Part shown: positions 47,286-56,629 of the stretch, in pieces
How the letters are laid out: every line of letters begins with the position of its first letter
Position numbering within the stretch: position 1 is the stretch's first letter
Assembly: GCF_002849855.1 (NCBI RefSeq)
Contig: NZ_CP018616.1
Coordinates: forward strand, 1,240,001-1,304,000
DNA: 64,000 bases
Origin: Vibrio azureus
GTDB taxonomy: Bacteria; Pseudomonadota; Gammaproteobacteria; Enterobacterales; Vibrionaceae
Direction of reading: 5' to 3'
The notes under the pieces: generated by a model
The model's input: only the letters and a program-made list of their open reading frames with translations
Database searches by the model: none
Told to the model about the DNA's origin: nothing
Translations under genes and position numbers: made by a program

Positions 47286-48740
47286 ATGAAAAAAATCGCT
47301 ATGCTACCCTTGATGTTTTTTATTTCTACCTCTGTTGCTGGTGGTGTGCTAAGCGGTTCAGAGGAAGGTCAATTATATAAAATTAACGAAAATTTTGATA
47401 AAGAATTCAAAGCGACAAATATTGAAAAGCTCACCAAAGATTACAATAAAACAAAATCAGAAAGCCGCAACTTAGAAGAGAAAATCGACGATTATAAGTC
47501 CTACATTATTGATGGTTCAGAGTTAATGCAAAGAGACCTTATGTCAGGTCAACCTAATGATGATTTGATAGAGTCTTTAAAGCAAAGCTCCTATTCTATA
47601 AAAATCCTCAATGATGAATTACAAATCAATCAAGCCAAATTTACGACTATTCATCAAGATATCGAAAAGTTAAAAGCATCAGTATTAAGTTTAGAGAAAA
47701 ATAAAAATCAACAAATTCTAGATTTATATCGTGAGATTAAATCCAGGTTAATTAATGATTCTTCTATTGCCTATAGCCACAAAAGCGACGGAACCATCAC
47801 ATGTAATGCATCAGACAGTATTAGCCGTTGTGTAGAAAGGAATCTATCAGCAATGGAACAGGCGTTTTTACTCAAAATGGGCAATTCAAATGGACTTAAA
47901 GTTGAAGACTTTGAAGTGGTCAATGCTTCTTTGGACATGCAAGGGCACTTAAAATATGTGGCAAGCGCAAAATATACGAAGCCATTTACTACTGAAACCG
48001 ATAAAGTTGTCCGTAAAGAACTGGGGCTGAATAAGCATTTCTTAGTCTTTAAGTCGAACAGTGAAAACACTAAGTACTACGTGAATAGTGATTTTGCGGG
48101 TGAAGGTAAAACTGTTGAATACAGGGGCACTTTTGTTGGTGTCATTGATATCGTTGCCGAAAATGGCTCAAAGCGAGAATCAATTAAAGCCACACCTTAC
48201 ACAGAAAATGAATACTACTTCAGTTTCTCTGGAGCGTCGAAAAACAAAACGGCGAGCAAGACCAGCACTTCTAAGGTGCAGGCTAGGAGCTCCAAGCAAG
48301 AAACTTTAACTAAACCGACGATTAAAACGCTCAAGGCACCTAAACCTCTCGCTCAAGTAACATCACAGAGTTCAGAAAAGTCTTCAGATAGACCTTTACC
48401 AGACTTCGATGCAATTAACTTTTCTCTCTTAACCAGTATTGGCGTGGATGAATCGGAGCTAGAATCACTGAAGGGGCCGACACACACGATTCTTTATCAC
48501 GACAGTGAACACTTTTACGTGATGCCAGAAGAAGAGAAACAGAAACCTTTTAAAGCACCTTTGAAAAAAGCCATGGTTTACTGCAAAGATAAGCTTTATG
48601 CATCGTTAACCAATCTTGATGACCTTTGGAACTTAAATGACAAACGCATTTTACCTTCTGGGCTGTTTTGGTCTTCCCAAGATATGGGTAATAAAAACTC
48701 TGAACAGAAGCAGTTCATTTGTAAAGTGAAGAACATGTAA
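47286..48740 (+). CDS. Exported coiled-coil protein, unknown
   Basis: 484 residues from Met at 47286; an upstream frame to 47253 has no ribosome site. The signal peptide is cut near SVA-GG. Residues about 20-150 are a strong heptad coiled coil (NFDKEFKATNIEKLTKDYNK and on). A beta-rich middle follows, then a low-complexity Ser/Thr/Lys linker near 325-370 (SGASKNKTASKTSTSKVQ) and a small C-terminal domain (HTILYHDSEHFYVMPEEEK). No family recognised. Beside an integrase remnant, it may be cargo of a lost element. A strong terminator follows. Confidence 0.7.
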   Translation: MKKIAMLPLMFFISTSVAGGVLSGSEEGQLYKINENFDKEFKATNIEKLTKDYNKTKSESRNLEEKIDDYKSYIIDGSELMQRDLMSGQPNDDLIESLKQSSYSIKILNDELQINQAKFTTIHQDIEKLKASVLSLEKNKNQQILDLYREIKSRLINDSSIAYSHKSDGTITCNASDSISRCVERNLSAMEQAFLLKMGNSNGLKVEDFEVVNASLDMQGHLKYVASAKYTKPFTTETDKVVRKELGLNKHFLVFKSNSENTKYYVNSDFAGEGKTVEYRGTFVGVIDIVAENGSKRESIKATPYTENEYYFSFSGASKNKTASKTSTSKVQARSSKQETLTKPTIKTLKAPKPLAQVTSQSSEKSSDRPLPDFDAINFSLLTSIGVDESELESLKGPTHTILYHDSEHFYVMPEEEKQKPFKAPLKKAMVYCKDKLYASLTNLDDLWNLNDKRILPSGLFWSSQDMGNKNSEQKQFICKVKNM

Positions 48741-48775
48741 TACCTTACAACACTGATACCAATCTCTGAGAACAA

Positions 48776-48806
48776 AGAAGCCGATAGAAAGTCTATCGGC
48801 TTCTTT
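48776..48806 (+). terminator. Rho-independent terminator
   Basis: AGAAGCCGATAGA and TCTATCGGCTTCT form a long perfect stem around AAG, followed by TTTTTT. Confidence 0.9.
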
Positions 48807-48830
48807 TTTACTCAAGCGTAATGGGTGAAG

Positions 48831-50216
48831 TTAGGCGATTTGTTCTGTCTCGCTAGCCTTGTTTTCTTGTTGTTGCTCTGAAGGCTTAAGCATACGACTT
48901 ACTATGGTTCCCGCGGTCATTGAGCCAGAAACATTCAATGCGGTACGAGCCATATCAATCAGTGGCTCAATTGATATAAGCAGTGCAGCAATGGTCACAG
49001 GTAGCCCCATGGCAGGCAGGACAATTAGAGCCGCAAAAGTCGCACCACCACCAATACCAGCGATACCAAATGAACTGATCATGATGATACCGACCAGTGA
49101 TAACAAAAAGTGAATGTTTAATGGATCAATACCAACCGTTGGTGCCACCATTACTGCGAGCATGGCAGGGTAAATACCAGCACACCCATTTTGACCGATG
49201 GTCGCACCTAATGAAGCAGACAGATTAGCAATCGCTGGTGGTACATTGAGTTTATCAATTTGTGCCTCAACGTTAAGTGGAATAGTGGCAGCGGAGCTTC
49301 GTGATGTGAAGGCAAAAGTAAGAACTGGCCAAATCTTTTTGAAATAGCTCACTGGGTTCACACCAAAAAGAGAGACTAACAGCGCATGGATAACAAACAT
49401 CAGTGCAATTGCCACGTATGAAGCAACGATGAAACTAAGTAAGTTCAAAATGTCAGCCATATTAGATGTCGCAACGACTTTCGCCATCAGAGCTGCAATA
49501 CCATACGGCGTTAGCGCCATGATCATCTTGACCAGACGCATTACAATGGCTTGCGCTGAATTGACAAAGGTTTTGATAGGAGAGTAAAGCTCTTCCTGCT
49601 CTAACATGACTTTTCTTGCCGCTATCCCTGTGAGCACACCAAAAATAACCACAGCGATAATGGAAGTGGAGCGAGCACCAGTCAGATCCAAAAATGGGTT
49701 AGTCGGAATGAAGCTGATTAGCATTTGTGGAATGGTTAGATTGCTGACAGTATCTGCGCGAGTCTCTAAGGCGGCCATGCGAGCAGCTTCACGGGCACCT
49801 TCCGTTAATCCTTCAGCGGACAGACCAAACGTGGTCGCCACAAAAATACCGATAGCCGCGGAAATTCCTGTTGTAACAAGTAAAATGGCAACGGTAAGCC
49901 CTGAGATTTTTCCCAATGAACTGCCTTTCTCGAGTTTTACCACTGCCGCGATCATAGAAATCAGTACCAGTGGCATGATGATCATTTTTAACAAGCCGAC
50001 ATAGCCTTGGCCGACTATCGCAACCCATTGCAAGGTTTTTGCAATCATTGGGCTGCCTTCACCATGAAAAATTTGCAGGACAAAACCAAAAAGTGAACCG
50101 GTAATGAGGCCAAGTAAAACCAATCTAGAAAGCGAGTGTTGTTTCTGTTGTTGATAGAAAATAAACAAGATATTGGCAGCAAATAATGCCAATGAAAGGA
50201 TAAGTGCAAGCTGCAT
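48831..50216 (-). CDS. tcyP: L-cystine/dicarboxylate symporter (TcyP/YdjN-like, DAACS family)
   Basis: 461 residues, matching TcyP in length. About eight membrane segments and the DAACS hairpins: the serine-rich TFAFTSRSSAATIPLNVEAQ (HP1) and a GATIGQNGCAGIYPAMLAVM stretch (TM7-like). Near the C-terminus is IAGIGGGATFAALIVLPAMGLPV (HP2). The sequence resembles the cystine carrier TcyP of E. coli more than dicarboxylate carriers. It imports L-cystine with Na+ or H+ across the inner membrane. It stands alone; no Cys regulatory box was recognised upstream. Confidence 0.88.
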   Translation of the reverse strand: MQLALILSLALFAANILFIFYQQQKQHSLSRLVLLGLITGSLFGFVLQIFHGEGSPMIAKTLQWVAIVGQGYVGLLKMIIMPLVLISMIAAVVKLEKGSSLGKISGLTVAILLVTTGISAAIGIFVATTFGLSAEGLTEGAREAARMAALETRADTVSNLTIPQMLISFIPTNPFLDLTGARSTSIIAVVIFGVLTGIAARKVMLEQEELYSPIKTFVNSAQAIVMRLVKMIMALTPYGIAALMAKVVATSNMADILNLLSFIVASYVAIALMFVIHALLVSLFGVNPVSYFKKIWPVLTFAFTSRSSAATIPLNVEAQIDKLNVPPAIANLSASLGATIGQNGCAGIYPAMLAVMVAPTVGIDPLNIHFLLSLVGIIMISSFGIAGIGGGATFAALIVLPAMGLPVTIAALLISIEPLIDMARTALNVSGSMTAGTIVSRMLKPSEQQQENKASETEQIA

Positions 50217-50724
50217 AAGTAAACCCTATTAAACAAACCAAAAATAACTTAATCCATGCTTTGTTCAGATTGCGTACTGTTTATTGGGATTGTTGAGCAG
50301 CATAGGAAAGGTTTTATCTTAAGTTGTTATGCTTTGCTATCTCTTCAGTTCAGTAACGGCTCTGAGTACATGGAAGCCATTGCCGTAAGATACTCCCAAG
50401 CATATGGCATTTAAACGATAAAACACGCATTAGATAGAACTAAATCGAATATCATAGTTTTTTGCACTGCTATGGGGCATTCAGATTAAGTGATATCTGG
50501 TAACTAAAAACGCACCAAATCTCATGAATTGATTAATTTGAAACTTATTTTAAATAATAGATTAAATAAAGTGTTTTTATTAATGGAAATAATCTCTTTA
50601 TATTTTTTATTTCAATGAAATTTAATTTAAATTATTGATTTTAAGTATTTTTTGTTGATTGGTGTTACTGAAATCTATAAAATTTTTCCTAAATCATTTA
50701 ATTAATAATGAGCATGGAATGATA
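50217..50724. other. Divergent A+T-rich gap between tcyP and the beta-barrel gene
   Basis: About 500 bp, no credible ORF. The right half (50530-50690) is extremely A+T rich with long T and A runs, as is usual before outer-membrane protein genes. Promoters for both neighbours are presumed here. Confidence 0.5.
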
Positions 50725-51366
50725 ATGAAAAAAATAGTATTAACTTTGGCTGTTGCTTCAGCCTTCTCATCAGTCGCGGCACAAGCTAAAAGTGATTGGT
50801 ACATTGGCGTGGATGTGTTGAATAGTAATTTAGATATCGAATCAAATTTTGATTTAGATTCTGCTACTGGAGTTGGTATTTCGGCGGGAAGAAATATTAA
50901 AGTTAATGATAATTTTTCGATTGATATTGAAGCCGAATATATTCATCTTGGCAACTTTACAAATGATAATGGAGCTTATTGTTATTCAAATTACAATTAT
51001 GTGCGTTGTAGCTCGGATGTGGACATGGATGCATTTAATCTAAATGTGAAGCCTAAATATCATTTTAATGGGAGTGGTTTATACTTGGGGGCGATCGCTG
51101 GACTTACAAGTATGACAGCAGATGGTATTGTTTATAGTCATTCAGTAGGTTATACGAATAGCTACTATACAGCAAATAATGTTGAAGGTTTTGGGTATAA
51201 CTATGGTCTTGAACTTGGTTACGAGTTTAACACAAAAGTTATTATATCAGTTGGTTACCGCGTTGCATCCGTAGATTTTGATGTTAAACCTAGTTTGTTC
51301 CGCACTAAAAAGTCCGTTAACTTTGAAACCCAAAGTGCTTATATTGGTTTAGATTACAAATTTTAA
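50725..51366 (+). CDS. Outer-membrane beta-barrel protein
   Basis: 213 residues from Met at 50725 (GGAATGATA just upstream). The signal peptide is cut at AQA-KS. Then come alternating hydrophobic/polar strands of the OmpA-like/porin-family small barrel (DWYIGVDVLN, GVGISAGRNI, FSIDIEAEYIHLG, YLGAIAGLTSM, NYGLELGYEFN), ending in a strand with terminal Phe (SAYIGLDYKF), the assembly signal for BamA. Probably an eight-stranded barrel. Two Cys in a surface loop (CYSNYNYVRC) are unusual and may form a disulphide. Role unknown. Confidence 0.85.
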   Translation: MKKIVLTLAVASAFSSVAAQAKSDWYIGVDVLNSNLDIESNFDLDSATGVGISAGRNIKVNDNFSIDIEAEYIHLGNFTNDNGAYCYSNYNYVRCSSDVDMDAFNLNVKPKYHFNGSGLYLGAIAGLTSMTADGIVYSHSVGYTNSYYTANNVEGFGYNYGLELGYEFNTKVIISVGYRVASVDFDVKPSLFRTKKSVNFETQSAYIGLDYKF

Positions 51367-51462
51367 AATCAAATAACCAGCTTTTAAATGACAGCAGATA
51401 TCTGCTGTCACTTTTTTACTCACCCCAACTTAGTTTTTAAACTGTGGGAGAGGGCTCAATAC

Positions 51463-51876
51463 TTAAACAAGAGTCAGTGTCAAAGAGATTTCTGTGCCAG
51501 CAAAAAGGCGTGAAATAGGACACTTTTCTTTTGCTACTGCACCAAGCTCTTGTAACAGTGCGTCCTCTAAGCCTTCAGCAGAGACTTTGGAATCAAGCTC
51601 AATGTGAGTGATCTTTGGACCATCTTCTTCACCTAAGTGAACTTTCGCTTGTGTATTAATGGTTGGGTTGAGGCCTTTTTCTGACAATAAAGCCGAAAGA
51701 AACATTGAGTAACAGCCGGCGTGAGCTGCACCTACTAACTCTTCTGGATTAGTCCCTGGGCCTGTTTCAAAACGAGAAGCAAAGGTAAATGGACCTTCAA
51801 CTTCGCCGTATTGCATGACGCCTTTGCCTGATTTTAATGTTCCTTGCCATAATGCATTCGCTTGTTGTACTGACAT
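51463..51876 (-). CDS. osmC: OsmC family peroxidase
   Basis: 137 residues. The two peroxidatic cysteines are present: HAGCYSMFLS near residue 54 and KEKCPISRLF near 119. NPEELVGAAHAGC is the OsmC signature. It reduces organic and inorganic hydroperoxides with thiols and is usually induced by osmotic or stationary-phase stress. The sequence is nearer OsmC than Ohr. Cytoplasmic, single gene, minus strand. AGGAAAAATC precedes the ATG. Confidence 0.92.
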   Translation of the reverse strand: MSVQQANALWQGTLKSGKGVMQYGEVEGPFTFASRFETGPGTNPEELVGAAHAGCYSMFLSALLSEKGLNPTINTQAKVHLGEEDGPKITHIELDSKVSAEGLEDALLQELGAVAKEKCPISRLFAGTEISLTLTLV

Positions 51877-52235
51877 GATTTTTCCTCAATTTATAGTTTT
51901 AAGCTTTAATGGCTATGCATAGAATTTAGCATTGCATACTTAGGGGTTCTTCAAATGGCCCTAACAATAACGTTTGTTATCATTATTAATGACAATAACA
52001 GTTATCTACCTATTAGTAAATAGCTTGGGTTGGGTTAAACGAAAGTGAGCGGCAGTATTGTCAATTTCGTCTACTGATGACGTTTTAAGTTAGTAATGGC
52101 GATTTTAATTTATAGTGATAAAATCAATGGCTTGAGATTTTTATGATATAAATTATCTTAAATGATTATTTGAAAGACATAGCTGAGGCTAATTTGGGCC
52201 ATCTAATCTAATGAACTAAGTTTGGGTGGTAAACC
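51877..52235. other. Gap between osmC and the Ig-repeat lipoprotein
   Basis: About 360 bp, no ORF. It contains dyad-like TAACAATAACGTTTGTTATCATTATT near 51962, a possible operator for the osmC promoter; otherwise unremarkable. The ribosome site for 52236 is weak (TTTGGGTGGT). Confidence 0.4.
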
Positions 52236-55200
52236 ATGATGGCGCTCTTAAAGTCTCCAAAAACTATTCGTTTTCAATACACTCTATTGGCACTTCTGTT
52301 TTTATTAATATTGACTGGTTGTAATGATGAATGGTTAAAGGCATTAACTTCTAACTCAAGCACTCAATCTAATGCATCTAATGGCGACCCACAGGTTACG
52401 GAAAACCCTAAAGTTGAGTATGCTGTAACATTAGAGCGTATTGCTATTAATGCTTCCTTCTCTCGAATTAAAGGCACGAGCTCTCTGAAGTTAAATAAAA
52501 ATCACAAACAAGCTTTTGCTGCGACGGGTTATTATTCTGATGGGTCCACAAAGGTCATTACAGATGAACTAAAAACGAGCTCTTGGCGCTCTAGTGATCC
52601 AGAAGTCGCTTTTTTTTCCGAATCAGGCTTATTAGTGGCTGGTGAAGAGGCTGGAGAAGTTAGTATTAGTGCATTTAATGGTAATATCACCAGTAATAGC
52701 GTGTTGGTGGAAGTCACCGAAGCGGTAATAAACTCGATCGCAGTGACCCCGGCGAGTGTGTCGATTGCGCAGGGACAAACACAGCGACTGACGGCGACTG
52801 CGACCTATAGCGATAACACTTCCGCCGATATCAGTGATTCAGTCACGTGGCGCTCGGATGATTTGACGACTGCCACCGTGACGTCAGATGGTCTTCTGAC
52901 TGGTGTAGCGCGAGGCACTACCACACTTAGCGCATTTAAAGACAACGTGACCAGTAATAGCGTGTCAGTGGACGTAACCGATGCGGTGATCGATTCGATC
53001 GCAGTCACTCCTGCGAGTGTGTTGATTGCCAAAGGAATGACGCAGCAACTTACGGCGACTGCGATCTACAGCGATAACACTTCTTCCGATATCAGTGATT
53101 CAGTCACGTGGCGCTCGGATGATTTGACGACTGCCACCGTGACGTCAGGTGGCCTTCTGACTGGTGTAGCGCGAGGCACAGCGACACTCAGCGCATTTAA
53201 AGACAACGTGACCAGTAATAGCGTGTTGGTAGACGTAACCAATGCGGTGATCGATTCGATTGTAGTTACTCCTGCGAGTGGGTCACTTGCCAAAGGACAG
53301 ACGAAGCAACTGACGGCGACCGCGACTTACAGCGATAATACTTCTTCTAATATCACAGACTTGGTCACGTGGCGTTCGGATGATTTGACGACTGCCACCG
53401 TGACGTCAGATGGCCTTCTGACTGGTGTAGCGCGAGGCACTACCACACTCAGTGCATTTAAAGACAATGTGACCAGTAATGACGTATCAGTGGACGTGAC
53501 CGATGCAGTGATAGACTCGATAGCAGTGACTCCGGCGAGTATGTTGCTTGCCAAAGGAGTGACGCAGCAACTGATGGCAACCGCGACTTACAGCGATAAC
53601 ACTTCCTCTGATATCAGTAACTTGGTCACGTGGCGCTCTGGCGGTTTGACCGTAGCAAGTGTCGCGCCAAATGGACTTTTAACGGCAGAAGGTAAGGGTA
53701 GAGTTACACTCAGCGCATTTAAAGACAACGTGACCAGTAATAACGTATCAGTGGACGTGACCGATGCAGTGATAGACTCGATAACAGTGACTCCGGCGAG
53801 TATGTTGCTTGCCAAAGGAGTGACGCAGCAACTGACGGCAACCGCTACCTACAGCGATAATACTTCGACTGATATCAGTGGCTTTGTCACATGGCGCTCA
53901 GACGATGTGACAGTAGCAAGTGTCACACCAGATGGACTTTTAACGACAGAAGATAAAGGTACTGTTATGCTTAGCGCTGTAAAAGACAACGTGACCAGTA
54001 ATCGTGTGTCGGTGGAAGTAACCAATGCAGTGATTGATTCGCTCGCAATTACTCCGGCAAGTGTGTTGCTTGCCAAAGGACAGACGAAGCAACTGACAGC
54101 AACCGCGACTTACAGCGATAATACTTCCTCTGATGTCAGTGACTTAGTTACATGGTACTCAGACGATGTGACCATCGCAAGTGTCACGCCAAATGGACTC
54201 TTAAATGCAGAAGGTAAGGGTACCGTTAGACTCAGCGCAATGAAAGACAACGTGACCAGTAATAGCGTGTCGGTGGACGTGACCGATGCAGCGATTGACT
54301 CAATTGCGGTGACCCCGGTGAGCGTATCGATTGCCAAAGGACTGTCGCAGCAACTGACGGCAACCGCGACCTACAGCGATAATACTTCCTCTGATATCAG
54401 TCACTTGGTCACGTGGAGATCGGACGATGTAACCGTCGCAAGTGTCACACCAAATGGACTCTTAACGGCAGAAGATAAGGGTATTGTTACACTCAGCGCA
54501 TTTAAAGGCAACGTGGCCAGTAATAGTGTGTCGGTAGACGTAACGGCGGCGTTGCTCAACTCGATAACAGTGACTCCGGCGAGTGTGTCGATTACTGAGG
54601 GACATACGCAGCAGCTGACGGCAATGGCCACTTACAGCGATAATACTTCTTCTGATATCAGTAATATGGTCACATGGAGTGTGAATAACTCGCTGGCCAC
54701 CGTGACATCAAATGGTCTACTGACTGCTGTAAGGAGCGGCCCTGTCATAGTCAGTGCGTTCAAAGGTGATGTGACCAGTAACAGTGTGACAGTACAAGTG
54801 AAATCATGTAGCTCAGTTGGTGGAACTTGTGTTAATGGTTTTGTTTTTAATGGTAAAATATTGACCAATTCACCTTCAAAAAGCTTTTTAGAGAGTATCG
54901 GTCTGATTTATCCTAGCGGCCTTAATGGTAATTATATAATAGACCATTCATCACGTCCTAATCAGTCACCGAGTGGAGACTTTTTGTATGTCGGTTGGAA
55001 TAAGGCCGATGAGTTATGTCGGGTTCATTACAACAATAAAAAGATAAAAGGTCGCACCAATTGGCGTTTACCAACAAGAAATGAATTGTTGGATTTACAC
55101 AATACACATGGCAACATGTATAATTCAGCTAAGTGGCCAAAATATGTAGAATATTGGACTTCAAACTCAGCCCCACCACCTGGATTTTATTCTTATGTTT

Positions 55201-55274
55201 ATCTTGATGGTTCTGGTCGATCTGATGCTGGCCATAAAGATGATAAGCGTTATGTTTCCTGTGTTTCAGATTAA
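52236..55274 (+). CDS. Surface lipoprotein with nine Ig-like (Big_2) repeats and a DUF1566/Lcl domain
   Basis: 1012 residues. A lipoprotein signal ends LILTGC, with Cys29 as anchor. After a spacer and one divergent Ig-like domain (about 65-163), eight Big_2 domains of 87 residues follow, each with VTPAS...QLTATATYSDNTS...DISxxVTWRSDD...GLLT...TLSAFKDNVTSNSVSVDVT. They are very similar in DNA too (261-bp period). The C-terminal 150 residues form a DUF1566/Lcl-type domain (NWRLPTRNELLDL, YWTSN), typical of binding tips. This is the build of an adhesin: anchor, stalk, head. Repeat number may vary between strains. A strong terminator follows. Confidence 0.9.
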   Translation: MMALLKSPKTIRFQYTLLALLFLLILTGCNDEWLKALTSNSSTQSNASNGDPQVTENPKVEYAVTLERIAINASFSRIKGTSSLKLNKNHKQAFAATGYYSDGSTKVITDELKTSSWRSSDPEVAFFSESGLLVAGEEAGEVSISAFNGNITSNSVLVEVTEAVINSIAVTPASVSIAQGQTQRLTATATYSDNTSADISDSVTWRSDDLTTATVTSDGLLTGVARGTTTLSAFKDNVTSNSVSVDVTDAVIDSIAVTPASVLIAKGMTQQLTATAIYSDNTSSDISDSVTWRSDDLTTATVTSGGLLTGVARGTATLSAFKDNVTSNSVLVDVTNAVIDSIVVTPASGSLAKGQTKQLTATATYSDNTSSNITDLVTWRSDDLTTATVTSDGLLTGVARGTTTLSAFKDNVTSNDVSVDVTDAVIDSIAVTPASMLLAKGVTQQLMATATYSDNTSSDISNLVTWRSGGLTVASVAPNGLLTAEGKGRVTLSAFKDNVTSNNVSVDVTDAVIDSITVTPASMLLAKGVTQQLTATATYSDNTSTDISGFVTWRSDDVTVASVTPDGLLTTEDKGTVMLSAVKDNVTSNRVSVEVTNAVIDSLAITPASVLLAKGQTKQLTATATYSDNTSSDVSDLVTWYSDDVTIASVTPNGLLNAEGKGTVRLSAMKDNVTSNSVSVDVTDAAIDSIAVTPVSVSIAKGLSQQLTATATYSDNTSSDISHLVTWRSDDVTVASVTPNGLLTAEDKGIVTLSAFKGNVASNSVSVDVTAALLNSITVTPASVSITEGHTQQLTAMATYSDNTSSDISNMVTWSVNNSLATVTSNGLLTAVRSGPVIVSAFKGDVTSNSVTVQVKSCSSVGGTCVNGFVFNGKILTNSPSKSFLESIGLIYPSGLNGNYIIDHSSRPNQSPSGDFLYVGWNKADELCRVHYNNKKIKGRTNWRLPTRNELLDLHNTHGNMYNSAKWPKYVEYWTSNSAPPPGFYSYVYLDGSGRSDAGHKDDKRYVSCVSD
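52722..54809 (+). repeat. Eight 261-bp in-frame coding repeats
   Basis: Eight tandem units encode Ig-like domains. Landmarks such as AGCGATAA[CT]ACTTC recur at 261-bp steps (near 52810, 53071, 53332, 53593, 53854, 54115, 54376, 54637). Units 1-3 and units 4-5 are nearly identical within each group, pointing to recent duplication or conversion. Confidence 0.9.
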
Positions 55275-55306
55275 GTCAGTTGATATATTCAGTGAATATT
55301 AAGTCC

Positions 55307-55337
55307 GGGGCAGCTTTATTTCGCTGCCCCGTTTGTT
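55307..55337 (+). terminator. Rho-independent terminator of the Ig-repeat gene
   Basis: GGGGCAGC (55307-55314) and GCTGCCCC (55323-55330), perfect stem, followed by GTTTGTT. Confidence 0.85.
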
Positions 55338-55506
55338 ATTTGAGTAGCCGCAAATAAAGTTTCCGTAAATTCTGTTAAGATTTTTATGCATCCAGTGATA
55401 TCTTACGATAAGAATTATACTTTTCTTCAGTTCATAAGTGCGATCGCACTAACAACAATTCCTTTTACAATTGAGTAACATACTCTGTGCTATTAAGGAG
55501 TAACGC

Positions 55507-56535
55507 ATGACGAAACCTCTCTTTTGCCAATCATTTTTAACTGACACTTTAGCCGTTGACACTGATGTCGTACCTGTAGAGAAGACTCTGCCAAACGGAG
55601 TCAAGCTGAGACTTCATCAACGAGGTGTGTTGGAAGTTATCCCTGCAAATATCAACCATAAAACTAAGAATATTATTCTTTCATGTGGTGTCCATGGGGA
55701 TGAAACTGCACCAATGGAGTTGATTGATTCGATAGTCACTGACATTGAGTCTGGCTTTCAGCATTTACATGCGCGGTGTTTGTTTATTATTGCTCACCCA
55801 CATGCGACACTTGCTCACACTCGCTTTCTTGACGTTAATCTCAATCGATTGTTCGATGATAAAGTTCACGAACCAAGCCAAGAGCTGGATATTGCCAATA
55901 ATTTAAAGTCCTTGGTTACAGAGTTTTATTCCGGTACGAATCCTCAATCTCGCTGGCATTTAGACCTGCATTGTGCCATTCGGGGATCGAAGCATTACAC
56001 CTTTGCTGTCAGCCCCAAAACGCGCCATTTAGTAAGAAGTCATGATTTAATTGATTTTATTGATGGTTCGCACATCGAAGCCTTGCTCCTGTCTAACTCA
56101 CCATCCAGCACATTCAGTTGGTTCAGTGCTGAGAAATTTGAGGCACAAGCATTAACAATGGAACTTGGACGCGTGGAACGGATTGGACATAATGATCTCG
56201 ATCGATTAGCCGCATTTGATTTAACTCTGCGTAACTTAATAGCCTCTGCGAAAAGTGAACATATTTCTAAGCCCTGTATTAAATATCGAGTCAGTCGAAC
56301 GATAGTACGTATGCATGAAGACTTTGATTTTATGTTTGATGATGATGTCGAAAATTTCACGGCATTTGTTCATGGTGAAGTGTTTGGTCATGATGGAGAT
56401 AAGCCACTTATGGCAAAAAATGATCATGAGGCGATTGTTTTCCCAAATCGATATGTCGCAATTGGTCAACGAGCAGCGCTTATGGTGTGTGAAGTAAAAA
56501 CACGCTTCGAACAGGGCCAATTAGTGTATGACTAA
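55507..56535 (+). CDS. astE: Succinylglutamate desuccinylase
   Basis: 342 residues. It hydrolyses N-succinylglutamate to succinate and glutamate, the last step of the arginine succinyltransferase pathway. Zinc carboxypeptidase-fold motifs are SCGVHGDETAPMELID (HxxE ligands), RFLDVNLNRLFDD and WHLDLHCAIRGS (third ligand). The other ast genes are not in the window, as in many vibrios where astE lies apart. AAGGAGTAACGC gives a strong ribosome site. A terminator follows. Confidence 0.96.
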   Translation: MTKPLFCQSFLTDTLAVDTDVVPVEKTLPNGVKLRLHQRGVLEVIPANINHKTKNIILSCGVHGDETAPMELIDSIVTDIESGFQHLHARCLFIIAHPHATLAHTRFLDVNLNRLFDDKVHEPSQELDIANNLKSLVTEFYSGTNPQSRWHLDLHCAIRGSKHYTFAVSPKTRHLVRSHDLIDFIDGSHIEALLLSNSPSSTFSWFSAEKFEAQALTMELGRVERIGHNDLDRLAAFDLTLRNLIASAKSEHISKPCIKYRVSRTIVRMHEDFDFMFDDDVENFTAFVHGEVFGHDGDKPLMAKNDHEAIVFPNRYVAIGQRAALMVCEVKTRFEQGQLVYD

Positions 56536-56583
56536 GGGAGGCACTTCGGGTAAAGTAGGCGGATTAGCTCATTAGCAAATAAA

Positions 56584-56614
56584 CAAGGCTTAACGGAATG
56601 TTAAGCCTTGTTTA
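56584..56614 (+). terminator. Rho-independent terminator of astE
   Basis: CAAGGCTTAAC and GTTAAGCCTTG pair around GGAAT, followed by TTTAT. It lies only 16 bp before btuC, so btuCD either has its promoter inside this stretch or depends on readthrough. Confidence 0.85.
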
Positions 56615-56629
56615 TATTAATCGGATATT

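Noticed and set aside
52722..54809. CRISPR-like periodicity
   Set aside because: The repeats are 261 bp, coding and without unique spacers.
52532..54868. A ladder of minus-strand ORFs of about 75 codons within the Ig-repeat gene
   Set aside because: They recur every 261 bp only because the sense repeat does, have no ribosome sites and encode low-complexity V/T/S-rich peptides; they are shadows of the plus-strand repeats.
56536..56629. Possible cobalamin riboswitch before btuC
   Set aside because: Only a terminator hairpin and about 20 bp lie upstream of btuC; there is no room for the long conserved aptamer and no B12-box was seen.
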